Below are positions 1 to 6,519 of a stretch of DNA of 11,660 nt, in pieces. The translations under genes were made by a program, and so were the position numbers. Source of the DNA: Oscillospiraceae bacterium. Lineage in GTDB: Bacteria > Bacillota > Clostridia > Oscillospirales > Acutalibacteraceae. The notes beneath the pieces were generated by a model, which searched no databases, was not told where the DNA came from, and was given only the letters and a program-made list of their open reading frames with translations. Location of the stretch: contig JAISWM010000119.1 of NCBI GenBank assembly GCA_031270785.1, forward strand, positions 1-11,660. Reading direction: 5' to 3'. The stretch's first letter is position 1; each line of letters opens with the position of its first letter.

Positions 1-1212
1 TCCTACTAATGTAAATGTAGATTTTTCTTCAAAGTCTTCCTTTTTCTCTGTAGATAAAACCATTGCTGGGATTGGCCCTTTTATTTTTGCATCGTTAATT
101 GTCCATTTTTCATCGGCGTCTTCCGGCATTACACATGAAGACTTTGAAAATTCAAGAAGCGTTTCAACTTTTTCCTCATTTAAAATTTTAATTGGTCTGC
201 TAATCGGCATTGCAACAGGTATAGCCTGACTTTTAAGTTTTTGCGTATACATCATACTTACATAACTTGTTAAAGTATTAAAGAAGTTATTAGATGCAAA
301 TACTTTTGAAGGATCCGTTTCAAGAACTATTCCCGGCTGGACTTCAATGCCCCAATCACTAAGCAAAGAATTCAGCTTTTCCGGATTACTTTGGTATGGA
401 TTTATAAAACATACTACATTTTTCCCGTAATTATCTTTATTTTTTAGATATTCCTTAATTTTACTTACGGCCTGGTCATCAAGATCCCTTGCCGGGGCAT
501 ATATAATAGCTAAATTTGAATCTTCATCTATATCATCTGTAAGCATGGATTTTGAAACTACGTCGTAATTATTATTCTTAAGCATTCTTGTAAACGCGTC
601 GGATGCCATTTCTTCAAAACCCGTGAGCATTGTAACTTTTATTTTTTCATCGCTTATGACTCCGGCTATAGCCGACGTCATAGTCTGTTCCGCCTTAGAC
701 GAAGCTATATTCATTCCCATATAAGATTGCTGAACGTCAAAAATATCGTTTGCTGAAAGAATTTTATATCTGCCGTTATCCACGCATTTTACAATTATAC
801 CATTATCACTGAGTTCTTCTTCACTGTAAGAACTTTTAATTCCGGGATTTTGCTCCAGTTCAACGTACTTTACACTTATTTTGTCATTATACTTAGAATA
901 TTCATTTATAACGCTGTTTGCCTGAGCAAAATAGTCGCCGTTAGAAACAAATTTTTCTTGGCTATTGAGTACTGTTATCTCTATATGTTTATCAAGTTTA
1001 GCCAAATAATTTATTGAATCTTCCGTCAAACTAAACGCCTTATTTTTAGTAATGTCAAACTCCCATGAAAATTTATCCGTGCACATTTTTGCCGCAATAT
1101 TAAGAAGTACTACCACAATAATTACCAAAATAATTATAAAAGTATACATGCTGCTGTATCTGAATTTCGGATCTTTCAGCTTATTTACAGCTGATAATTT
1201 ATCTAATTTCAT
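1..1212 (-). CDS. GldG-type auxiliary protein of an ABC export system (partial, cut at window edge)
   Basis: The minus-strand frame is open from an ATG at 1212 to the window edge, giving 404 residues without a stop; the C-terminus lies outside. The N-terminus is a short cytoplasmic stretch followed by one strongly hydrophobic segment at about residues 22-42. After it comes a large soluble region starting FSWEFDITKNKAFSLTE, typical of the GldG / ABC-2 auxiliary family ('D.T..K.FSLT..T'). Such proteins pair with a GldF permease and a GldA ATPase; the cargo is unknown outside gliding bacteria. The start lies 13 nt after the permease stop. Its ribosome site is unusual: a TAA-G7 tract that ends 6 nt before the ATG. 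Co-transcription with the two genes upstream is very likely. A second membrane helix is expected near the missing C-terminus. Family assignment is by resemblance. Confidence 0.8.
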   Translation of the reverse strand, partial: MKLDKLSAVNKLKDPKFRYSSMYTFIIILVIIVVVLLNIAAKMCTDKFSWEFDITKNKAFSLTEDSINYLAKLDKHIEITVLNSQEKFVSNGDYFAQANSVINEYSKYNDKISVKYVELEQNPGIKSSYSEEELSDNGIIVKCVDNGRYKILSANDIFDVQQSYMGMNIASSKAEQTMTSAIAGVISDEKIKVTMLTGFEEMASDAFTRMLKNNNYDVVSKSMLTDDIDEDSNLAIIYAPARDLDDQAVSKIKEYLKNKDNYGKNVVCFINPYQSNPEKLNSLLSDWGIEVQPGIVLETDPSKVFASNNFFNTLTSYVSMMYTQKLKSQAIPVAMPISRPIKILNEEKVETLLEFSKSSCVMPEDADEKWTINDAKIKGPIPAMVLSTEKKEDFEEKSTFTLVG

Positions 1213-1225
1213 ATTATTCCCCCCC

Positions 1226-1930
1226 TTATTTCCATCTCTTTTTTTCCAGGACCCTGGTTGTTAAAAACAGGAAAAGTAAACAAACACTCAGAAAAAACAC
1301 AATATCCGCTATATTTATAAGCCCCAGCGTAAAACTTTTATAGTGTTTAGAAAATGAAAAATATGAGATTGTTTCATGTAAAATCTTATCATTAAAAAAA
1401 CCGGCCAAACCATCCGTTAAAAGTATGAGAAGTGATACAGCGTAACTTGATATTGCGGACACAACCTGGCTTTCAGTTAAAGAAGATAAAAATATTCCAA
1501 CAGCTATTAAAGCGGCGCCTACTAAAAATAATCCCACAAAATTCCCGATTATTTCGATCCAATTCGGCACTGTATAAAAAGCTATCATTAAGCCGTAAAC
1601 CAAGGTTATACCTATACCGATTGCATAAACGGCAAGGGCAGAAAAATACTTTCCGATAACTATTGACCAAGAGCCGATCGGCGCTGTAAATAAAGCTTGA
1701 TCTGTTTTTGCTCTTTTTTCTTCACTGATTAATCTCATTGTAAGTATTGGCATTAAAAATACTGTTATCATCAATAAGTTGGCAAACACCCCGTTAAGGC
1801 TCGCACTATCGGAAAACAAAGAAGTGGCCCAAAAAAATATTCCGCTGAAAAGATAAAGCACGGCTATAAATATATAGCCAATTATAGAATTAAAATATGA
1901 AGACATTTCTTTCTTAAATATCGCTATCAT
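1226..1930 (-). CDS. ABC-2 type (GldF-like) permease
   Basis: A 234-residue integral membrane protein beginning MIAIFKKEMSSYFNS. The short amphipathic start before the first helix is typical of ABC-2/GldF permeases. About six hydrophobic segments can be seen, near residues 17-35, 45-65, 95-118, 125-150, 160-180 and 205-227, with the conserved-looking cytoplasmic stretch LISEEKRAKTDQALFTAPI after the second. It would form the channel for the ATPase encoded just upstream. The frame stays open further upstream, but ATG 1930 is chosen because AAAGGAG lies 8 nt before it; GTG at 1933 is an alternative. The start overlaps the 3' end of the ATPase gene by 17 nt in another frame, so the two are probably translationally coupled. 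Substrate unknown. Confidence 0.85.
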   Translation of the reverse strand: MIAIFKKEMSSYFNSIIGYIFIAVLYLFSGIFFWATSLFSDSASLNGVFANLLMITVFLMPILTMRLISEEKRAKTDQALFTAPIGSWSIVIGKYFSALAVYAIGIGITLVYGLMIAFYTVPNWIEIIGNFVGLFLVGAALIAVGIFLSSLTESQVVSAISSYAVSLLILLTDGLAGFFNDKILHETISYFSFSKHYKSFTLGLINIADIVFFLSVCLLFLFLTTRVLEKKRWK

Positions 1931-2993
1931 CACTATCACTCCTTTGAGAATCGATATTCTCCGCAAAACCTTCTGAACCATCGCCTGAATCGTCGCCGGA
2001 CGTTTCCTCTGACTTATCGTATAAACTCTCGGAATTTTTATCCTGATCGTTATCGGGCACGTCTTCTCGGCTCGTAAGTTCAATAAATACGTCTTCTAAA
2101 GAAGGCTCTACTATATCAAATTTTATTATAGGCATGTCATTTTGAGCAAGCGCTTTAAACATTTCTCTTCTTATGTCGCAGCCCTTTTCAAAAGTCACTA
2201 TATATTCGTATATATCATCGCCTTTATGGGTTATATCGTTAATTTCAAGTACCCCTTCGACGCCTTTCATAATTTCCTGTGCTTTTTCGGTATTTCCGTC
2301 GATATGAGCTATAATTTTGTTAGACATACGTGAAGCTCCGGATAAAAGTTCCGCAGGATTATCCGCTACGATTTTTCCCTTACTGATAACCAAAATTCTG
2401 CTGCATACCGCCCGAATTTCAGAAAGTATATGAGAAGAAAATATAACCGTATGTTTCTGAGCTAATCCCTTTATAAGATTTCTTATACTTATAATTTGTT
2501 TGGGGTCTAATCCAACGGTCGGTTCATCTAAAATTATAACAGGAGGGTACCCGATAAGAGCCTGAGCAATCCCTATTCTTTGTTTATACCCTTTGGACAA
2601 TTTTTTAATGATTCTGTTGTAAACATCTGATATACCAACTTTTTCACATATTTCATTTATGTGCTCTTGTTTGTTTGAGTTTACTTTTTTAAGGTCATAC
2701 ATAAAGCTAAGATAGCTTTTTACAGTCATATCAACATATAAAGGAGGCTGCTCAGGGAGATATCCTATTTTGGATTTTGCTTTTTTAGATTCTTTAATGA
2801 TGTCAAATCCATCTATCAGTACAGTCCCGTTGGTAGGAGCAATATACCCTGTTATTATATTCATAGTAGTAGACTTTCCTGCTCCGTTAGGCCCGAGAAA
2901 CCCTAAGATTTCTCCCTCATTTACGGTAAAATTTATTTTGTCTAAAGCTTTTTTACCTGCATAGTATTTTTCGATTTCTTTTATTTCAATCAC
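1914..2993 (-). CDS. ABC transporter ATP-binding protein (GldA/ABC-2 type) with acidic C-terminal tail
   Basis: A 359-residue cytoplasmic ATPase. Walker A is GPNGAGKST (residues 34-42), the Q-loop glutamine is about 82, the signature is LSKGYKQR (132-139; the SKGY variant is usual in GldA/NatA-like ATPases), Walker B is VIILDEP (152-158), and the H-loop histidine is about 188. A regulatory domain follows to about residue 310. The last 45 residues form an odd low-complexity tail rich in Asp, Glu and Ser, ending SDSDDSDI, unlike the usual end of this family. The GTG at 2993 is chosen because AAAGGAG lies 9 nt upstream; an ATG-initiated extension to 3038 would lack a ribosome site and run into a repeat. 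It probably powers the neighbouring permease and GldG-like protein. It may be read through from rpsR (258-nt gap) or from an unseen promoter. Confidence 0.9.
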   Translation of the reverse strand: MIEIKEIEKYYAGKKALDKINFTVNEGEILGFLGPNGAGKSTTMNIITGYIAPTNGTVLIDGFDIIKESKKAKSKIGYLPEQPPLYVDMTVKSYLSFMYDLKKVNSNKQEHINEICEKVGISDVYNRIIKKLSKGYKQRIGIAQALIGYPPVIILDEPTVGLDPKQIISIRNLIKGLAQKHTVIFSSHILSEIRAVCSRILVISKGKIVADNPAELLSGASRMSNKIIAHIDGNTEKAQEIMKGVEGVLEINDITHKGDDIYEYIVTFEKGCDIRREMFKALAQNDMPIIKFDIVEPSLEDVFIELTSREDVPDNDQDKNSESLYDKSEETSGDDSGDGSEGFAENIDSQRSDSDDSDI

Positions 2994-3024
2994 TATTAAA
3001 AACTCCTTTCTATGTGCAAAATAT

Positions 3025-3116
3025 GGATCATATCTCAAAATAGTTGAAATTTCTTATTTTCCCCCCGCCATAAGCGGGGAGGATAAAGATATCATCAACT
3101 AATTTGGTTTACAACC
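3025..3116 (+). repeat. Family A hairpin element, copy A1 (tandem with A2)
   Basis: Imperfect palindrome of about 92 bp. Left arm contains CAAAATAGTTGAAATTTC, apex CCCCGC/GCGGGG, right arm ATCATCAACTAATTTGG to ACAACC. It shares the unusual right end GGTTTACAACC with A2 and no other copy, so A1 and A2 look like a tandem duplication. Confidence 0.85.
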
Positions 3117-3125
3117 CATTTTTCC

Positions 3126-3215
3126 GGTTGTGGGTCAAAATAATCGAAATTTCTTATTTTCCCCCGCCATTGGCGGGGAAGATAAAGATATTATCAACTA
3201 ATTTGGTTTACAACC
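3126..3215 (+). repeat. Family A hairpin element, copy A2
   Basis: 90 bp, beginning GGTTGTGGGTCAAAATAA and ending ACAACC, with apex CCCCGCC/GGCGGGG. The sequence CATTTTTCC occurs on both sides (3117-3125, 3216-3224). This could be a target duplication or simply part of a tandem unit with A1. Confidence 0.87.
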
Positions 3216-3251
3216 CATTTTTCCAGGGCGTTAGCTATAAAAAAATTGATG

Positions 3252-3533
3252 CTAGTCGCTTGTATACGAAAGAAGCGCTAAATACCGCGCCCTTTTTATA
3301 GCGGTAGTGAGTACTCTTTGGTGCCTTGCGCAGACGCCGCTGACCCTGCGCGGAAGTATCTTTGCTTTTTCAGACACAAATCTTCTTAGTTTAGGAACGT
3401 CTTTATAGTCGATCACGGCTCCTCTTTCTGTACAAAATTGGCACATTTTTTTGCGCCTGCGTCCGCCTCTGTGGTCTCTTCTGTCTTGTCTTTCTGACCT
3501 TTCCTGCCTTTCCGGCCTTTCTGACATGGTCAT
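3252..3533 (-). CDS. rpsR: 30S ribosomal protein S18
   Basis: S18 binds the platform of the 30S subunit as a pair with S6. The 93-residue product has a basic, Arg/Glu-rich N-terminal extension (about 28 residues), then the S18 core RRKKMCQFC..R..VIDYKDV..LRRFVSEKAKILPRR.SGVCARHQR, ending ALLSYTSD. The CxxC and C-x-R-H residues fit the zinc-binding form of S18. Ribosome site AAAGGAGGGGGG runs almost into the ATG at 3533 (4 nt from GGAGG). The second ATG, at 3527, lies 10 nt from GGAGG and is an equally good start, giving MSERPERQ. It is the third gene of rpsF-ssb-rpsR, 42 nt after ssb, the standard order in Firmicutes. Confidence 0.97.
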   Translation of the reverse strand: MTMSERPERQERSERQDRRDHRGGRRRKKMCQFCTERGAVIDYKDVPKLRRFVSEKAKILPRRVSGVCARHQRVLTTAIKRARYLALLSYTSD

Positions 3534-3575
3534 CCCCCCTCCTTTTAATTTATTAAATCAAAATATTTTCTCAGA

Positions 3576-4028
3576 TTAAAACGGTAAATCATTATCAGAC
3601 TGTATTTCCTGAAAATCGCTGTCGTTGCCGCTTATATAAATCGCCTGGCCTTCTGATTTGTTGGAATCCCCAAATTGTCCGGTACCGACAGAATTGTCAG
3701 CACTGTCTTTCTTAGATTCCACAAAATGAACATTATTGGCCATAATTTCAAAAGCTTTTCTTTTATTTCCATCTTTATCTTGATATGTTCTGGTTTGGAT
3801 AGAACCTTCAACAGCTATTAACTGACCCTTTTTAAAATATTTAGCAACAAATTCCGCTGTGCTGCGCCATGCCACAACGTCTATAAAATCAGTTTGCCTT
3901 TCTTCCCCCGCTCTTACAAACGATCTGCCAACCGCCACATTAAAATTTGTAACCGGTATACTATTGGAAGTATGCTTAAGTTCCGGGTCCGCCGTAAGTC
4001 TGCCTACCAGTGCTGCAATGTTTAACAT
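3576..4028 (-). CDS. ssb: Single-stranded DNA-binding protein
   Basis: SSB coats single-stranded DNA in replication, repair and recombination. The 150-residue protein starts MLNIAALVGRLTADPELKHT, a typical clostridial OB-fold start, with the core FIDVVAWRSTAEFVAKYFKKGQ and the segment VEGSIQTRTYQDKDGNKRKAFE. A low-complexity linker (about residues 108-140) leads to the acidic tip DNDLPF, which in this family recruits partner proteins. The ATG at 4028 is preferred because homologues begin here; a GTG at 4040 would add four residues. No strong ribosome site is visible: an AGTGAG sequence 7 nt upstream is the best candidate, so coupling to rpsF (stop 18 nt upstream) is plausible. Confidence 0.96.
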   Translation of the reverse strand: MLNIAALVGRLTADPELKHTSNSIPVTNFNVAVGRSFVRAGEERQTDFIDVVAWRSTAEFVAKYFKKGQLIAVEGSIQTRTYQDKDGNKRKAFEIMANNVHFVESKKDSADNSVGTGQFGDSNKSEGQAIYISGNDSDFQEIQSDNDLPF

Positions 4029-4046
4029 CTGAAAACTCACTTTCCT

Positions 4047-4343
4047 TTAATTTTCCTTTTTTACAATTAATGATCTGAGTATTCCGTCCGTAATTTTACT
4101 TATACGGTCAAGTTCCGCCGGGAACTCGGAATTACTCTTAAAATTAAACAATATATAAATCCCCTCAGACTCCTTGTTAATTAAATAAGCAAGTTTACGT
4201 TTTCCCCACTTATCTATATTTTCAAGCTGAGCGTTTTTCTCTATTAATTCTTTAAACTTATTAATAACTCCCCCAATAGAATCCTCTGAAAGTTTAGAAG
4301 AAATAACGAGCATAAATTCATAAGAATGCTTAATTTCTGCCAT
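4047..4343 (-). CDS. rpsF: 30S ribosomal protein S6
   Basis: S6 is the dimer partner of S18 in the 30S platform. The 98-residue length is normal. It has the family start HSYEFMLVISSKLSEDSI, the central WGKRKLAYLINKESEGIYILFNFK and the C-terminal part ILRSLIVKKEN. Ribosome site AAAGGAGGTG lies 5 nt before the ATG and is the best in the window. First gene of the S6-SSB-S18 operon. A sigma-70-type promoter (4428-4456) and a short leader of about 75 nt precede it. Confidence 0.97.
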   Translation of the reverse strand: MAEIKHSYEFMLVISSKLSEDSIGGVINKFKELIEKNAQLENIDKWGKRKLAYLINKESEGIYILFNFKSNSEFPAELDRISKITDGILRSLIVKKEN

Positions 4344-4368
4344 AGATGCACCTCCTTTTGGACGTTAG

Positions 4369-4390
4369 ACCCTTATTATTTAATAAGAGT
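4369..4390 (-). promoter_or_regulatory. Hairpin in the rpsF leader
   Basis: In the mRNA sense this reads as a nine-pair stem ACTCTTATT / AATAAGGGT around an AAAT loop. It is flanked on both sides by the direct repeat ACGTCC. It lies between the promoter and the rpsF ribosome site. S6-S18 operon leaders are autoregulated in many bacteria, but I do not see the CCG bulge of that motif, so a regulatory role is conjecture. Confidence 0.3.
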
Positions 4391-4427
4391 AAGGACGTAA
4401 ATATCATGAAATAATAAAAACATCCAC

Positions 4428-4456
4428 ATTGTAGCATTTGAGTACTTATTAGTCAA
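4428..4456 (-). promoter_or_regulatory. Sigma-70/A promoter of the rpsF-ssb-rpsR operon
   Basis: On the minus strand, -35 TTGACT (4451-4456) and -10 TACAAT (4428-4433) are separated by exactly 17 nt. Transcription should start near 4421. A family B hairpin repeat ends only 4 nt upstream of the -35 box, so the element sits against the promoter without breaking it. Confidence 0.8.
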
Positions 4457-4460
4457 CATA

Positions 4461-4569
4461 TATAGCTGCTACGCTTGAAAAACGTCTAATTTTTTTATCA
4501 CTCTCCCCCCCGCCGGTGGCGGGGGGGAGACCGAAAACCAATTTACTTTTTTCAAGTGTAACAGCTATA
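4461..4569 (+). repeat. Family B hairpin element, copy B1
   Basis: 109 bp with terminal inverted repeats TATAGCTGCTACGCTTGAAA / TTTCAAGTGTAACAGCTATA and a long perfect apex stem TCTCCCCCCCGCC / GGCGGGGGGGAGA. Sits against the -35 box of the rpsF promoter. Confidence 0.85.
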
Positions 4570-4596
4570 GCTAACGTCCTTGAAAAATGGGGTATG

Positions 4597-4674
4597 TTTC
4601 AAAATGGTTGGAATTTTTTCTTTTCCCCCTCGAATCGGAGGGGGGAAAATTGCAAATAATGCCACGTTTCTAAA
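4597..4674 (-). repeat. Family C hairpin element, copy C0
   Basis: Read on the minus strand: left arm TTTAGAAACGTGGCATTATT, apex CCCCTC/GAGGGG, right arm ending AACCATTTTGAAA. The stem base pairs differ from the other copies but still match each other. Confidence 0.7.
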
Positions 4675-4789
4675 TGGAAATTAAAGCGAGCCGGGTATAA
4701 TATCAAGGGCAAAATTTTTTTAATTTTCCCACTTATTATATCACAGTTTAATAAAGAAAATATAATTATTAAAAAACATTTAAAAAGTA

Positions 4790-4818
4790 TTGACAAAATC
4801 ATTATAATATATTATAAT
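4790..4818 (+). promoter_or_regulatory. Consensus sigma-70/A promoter of the Rab-like gene
   Basis: A perfect TTGACA (4790-4795), 17-nt spacer and perfect TATAAT (4813-4818), with an AT-rich upstream tract that could act as an UP element. It predicts a start near 4825 and a leader of about 45 nt. It is the strongest-looking promoter in the window. Confidence 0.87.
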
Positions 4819-4869
4819 TAAAGAGTCAGAATTTTGATTTATTTTTTTAATAAAGAGGAGTGTTCAAAT

Positions 4870-5538
4870 TTGAATTTTTTAAAAAAATCATTTGCAATTG
4901 TCTTCGCATCAGTTTTCAGCCTATGTACAGGTTTTTCGGTTTCGGGTGCCCCAGACACAGATATCCCAACATATAAAGTAGTTTTGCTCGGTGATACGAG
5001 TGTTGGAAAGACAAGCATCGTTAATAGGGTCAAAAATAAGTATTTTTCAATGGGAGAAGAGTCAACTGTAGGAGGAAATTGTACCACTCAAAAGTTTGAT
5101 ACGCCATCAGGTGAAGTTGGACTTGATATTTGGGACACTGCCGGTCAGGAAAGATATCGAACCCTAATGCCGTTATACTTCAGAGAAGCAAATGCCGCCG
5201 TTTTGGTATGTGACTGTAATAACTCTAACTCGCTTGCAAATCTGGCCTACTGGTTCACTTTATTAAGTGAATGTTGCTGTCCTTTAGTTATTGCAGTTGT
5301 GGGCAACAAATCTGATGAATTAAGCGAAGAACTGCAAAACGATTTTAGGGAAAAACTCATGACGTGGGTAAATGATAATATTCCAGAAAAAATAGAATTA
5401 AGTTGTTTCATAACTAGCGCAAAAACCGGCTACGGTATCCTTGAGCTTACTGGGTACCTTGCAGAGAGTTTAGCGGCACATAATAGTGCTGAGTCCCTCG
5501 CACTAGAAGAAAAATCCCGGTCAAAATGCTCGTGCTAA
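4870..5538 (+). CDS. Exported Rab-family small GTPase with C-terminal Cys-x-Cys
   Basis: Rab GTPases are eukaryotic membrane-traffic switches. This 222-residue protein has G1 GDTSVGKTS (41-49), switch I ESTVGG with Thr66, G3 WDTAGQERYR (88-97, catalytic Gln93 intact), G4 NKSD (146-149) and G5 TSAKTG (182-187). The WDTAGQERY signature and spacing are Rab-type (Rab5/22-like by eye), not bacterial Era/Obg-type. It ends KCSC, the Cys-x-Cys pattern that Rab geranylgeranyltransferase modifies in eukaryotes. Residues 1-27 (MNFLKKSFAIVFASVFSLC...SGA) form a good Sec signal peptide, with likely cleavage after SGA before PDTD. The TTG at 4870 is chosen because GAGGAG lies 9 nt upstream; an upstream TTG at 4834 has no ribosome site. 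The gene is alone between long repeat-rich spacers. Transfer from a eukaryotic host and action on host membranes are inference; export, fold and motifs are read directly. Confidence 0.93.
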   Translation: MNFLKKSFAIVFASVFSLCTGFSVSGAPDTDIPTYKVVLLGDTSVGKTSIVNRVKNKYFSMGEESTVGGNCTTQKFDTPSGEVGLDIWDTAGQERYRTLMPLYFREANAAVLVCDCNNSNSLANLAYWFTLLSECCCPLVIAVVGNKSDELSEELQNDFREKLMTWVNDNIPEKIELSCFITSAKTGYGILELTGYLAESLAAHNSAESLALEEKSRSKCSC

Positions 5539-5615
5539 ACTAACTGCAGATTAGTGCAAAGAAAGTAAATCAAACACACATCGGATTTTTAATTATAAAT
5601 AATATAAGTAAACTG

Positions 5616-5639
5616 TTGCCCCGCTAGTAGGCGGGGCAA
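5616..5639 (+). terminator. Strong hairpin after the Rab-like gene, possible terminator
   Basis: Perfect nine-pair stem TTGCCCCGC / GCGGGGCAA around TAGTAG, 78 nt after the stop codon. The T-rich tract is displaced about 12 nt, so termination is possible but not canonical. The left half can also pair with a downstream hairpin (5667-5682). Confidence 0.4.
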
Positions 5640-5689
5640 TAATTGATAAAATTTTTGTTCTTTTTCCTGCTACCAGCGGGGGGGAAGAA

Positions 5690-5806
5690 TATAGCTGTTA
5701 CGATTTAAAACAGCCCTTAAAAGTAAATTTATCCGTGTACTTTCTCCCAGCCGTCGGCTGGGAGAAAGTCATAAAAATCAGACGCTTTTCAAACGTAACA
5801 GCTATA
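5690..5806 (-). repeat. Family B hairpin element, copy B2
   Basis: 117 bp bounded by TATAGCTGTTACG and CGTAACAGCTATA. Apex CTCCCAGCC GTC GGCTGGGAG. Nearly identical to B3 in the opposite orientation. Confidence 0.9.
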
Positions 5807-5913
5807 AATTTCTACTATTCTGAGATGCCCGCACGACATAAGATTAGAATTAAATATTTTTAGATTGAAAATTTATTTTATATTTTAATAAAAACTGATT
5901 GGTAACATTTTTA

Positions 5914-6001
5914 GGTAGTGGTCCAAATTTGTTGATAACATCTTTTCCCCCCGCCTATGGCGGGGGGCAAGAAGGGATTTCAACTATTTTGGGACACGAC
6001 C
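5914..6001 (-). mobile_element. Family A element, copy A4, with 8-bp target duplication
   Basis: 88 bp from GGTAGTGGTCCAAATTTG to GGGACACGACC, apex CCCCCCGCC/GGCGGGGGG. Flanked by the exact direct repeat CATTTTTA at 5906-5913 and 6002-6009. Removing the element and one repeat joins a sequence resembling a family C arm, so it may have landed in a C remnant. Confidence 0.85.
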
Positions 6002-6042
6002 CATTTTTATGCGTTTCCCCTGTTTTTTTATTTTTGTTTCTA

Positions 6043-6071
6043 TTGACCTGTTTTTGTTTTTGTGCTAAAAT
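6043..6071 (+). promoter_or_regulatory. Possible promoter upstream of the rplU operon
   Basis: TTGACC (6043-6048), 17-nt spacer, TAAAAT (6066-6071). It faces rplU but lies about 500 nt upstream, with a family A element and a nested C/A element in between. These may have inserted into an originally shorter leader. A weak TTACTA-17-TATACA pair at 6447-6475 is a nearer alternative. Confidence 0.45.
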
Positions 6072-6153
6072 CTTTTGGCCGCTTATTGCAGGTTATAATA
6101 CTGTTTTTGAATTTAATAAAAAATTTTAAAAGTTTTTTCCTTACCTAGTGGCG

Positions 6154-6245
6154 AGTTATAACTCAAAATAGTTGGAACTTCTTCTTTTTCTCCGCGAATT
6201 GGCGGGGGGGAGAAAAGATATTGTCAACTAATTTGGCCTACGACC
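6154..6245 (+). repeat. Family A hairpin element, copy A5
   Basis: About 92 bp, with CTCAAAATAGTTGGAAC on the left and GTCAACTAATTTGGCC to ACGACC on the right. Flanks CTAGTGGCG (6145-6153) and CTATGGCG (6246-6253) look like a decayed direct repeat. Confidence 0.75.
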
Positions 6246-6283
6246 CTATGGCGAAGAAATCAAACTTAGTATAGAAAAAATCA

Positions 6284-6459
6284 TTTAGAAACGTGGTATT
6301 ATTTGCGTTTTCCCCCCAAAAAAAATGCGGTCGCGCCATAAAACAGTTGAAATACCTTCTTATCCCCCACGCCTATGGCGGGGGAAAAAGATATTATCAA
6401 TTAATTTGACCCACTACCAAAAATGCTGGGGGGAAAACAAAAAATGTTACTATTTCAAA
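6284..6459 (+). mobile_element. Family C element (C1) interrupted by a family A element
   Basis: Left arm TTTAGAAACGTGGTATTATT plus half-stem TTTTCCCCCCA (6308-6318); the matching half-stem TGGGGGGAAAA (6427-6437) and right arm ending TTACTATTTCAAA come about 110 nt later. The loop between the half-stems contains the complete element A6. Confidence 0.8.
6329..6418 (+). mobile_element. Family A element, copy A6, nested in C1, with 8-bp target duplication
   Basis: 90 bp from GGTCGCGCC to CCCACTACC. Exact direct repeat AAAAATGC at 6321-6328 and 6419-6426. Removing the element and one repeat restores a normal family C hairpin with a 10-nt loop. Confidence 0.88.
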
Positions 6460-6519
6460 GGTCTTTTACTATACAAATCGATTTTTTATTTAAAAACAGT
6501 ATAAATAAGTCTTTTGACT

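Noticed and set aside
3131..3145. Outward -35-like TTGACC at the left end of A elements, as mobile promoters
   Set aside because: The copies checked lack a matching -10 at 16-18 nt in the flanking DNA.
3126..3224. CATTTTTCC direct repeats as a 9-bp target duplication of A2
   Set aside because: A1 and A2 share a private right end including this sequence, so tandem duplication explains it as well; kept apart from the three clean 8-bp cases.
4369..4427. S6:S18-binding leader motif of rpsF
   Set aside because: A hairpin exists, but the CCG bulge and pseudoknot features of that motif are not visible.
4834..4869. Upstream TTG start of the Rab-like gene
   Set aside because: No ribosome site, and it would place charged residues before the signal peptide. 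TTG 4870 has GAGGAG at 9 nt.
5899..6129. Open frame of 76 codons on the plus strand
   Set aside because: It runs through element A4 and a T-rich tract, has no ribosome site and an unnatural composition.
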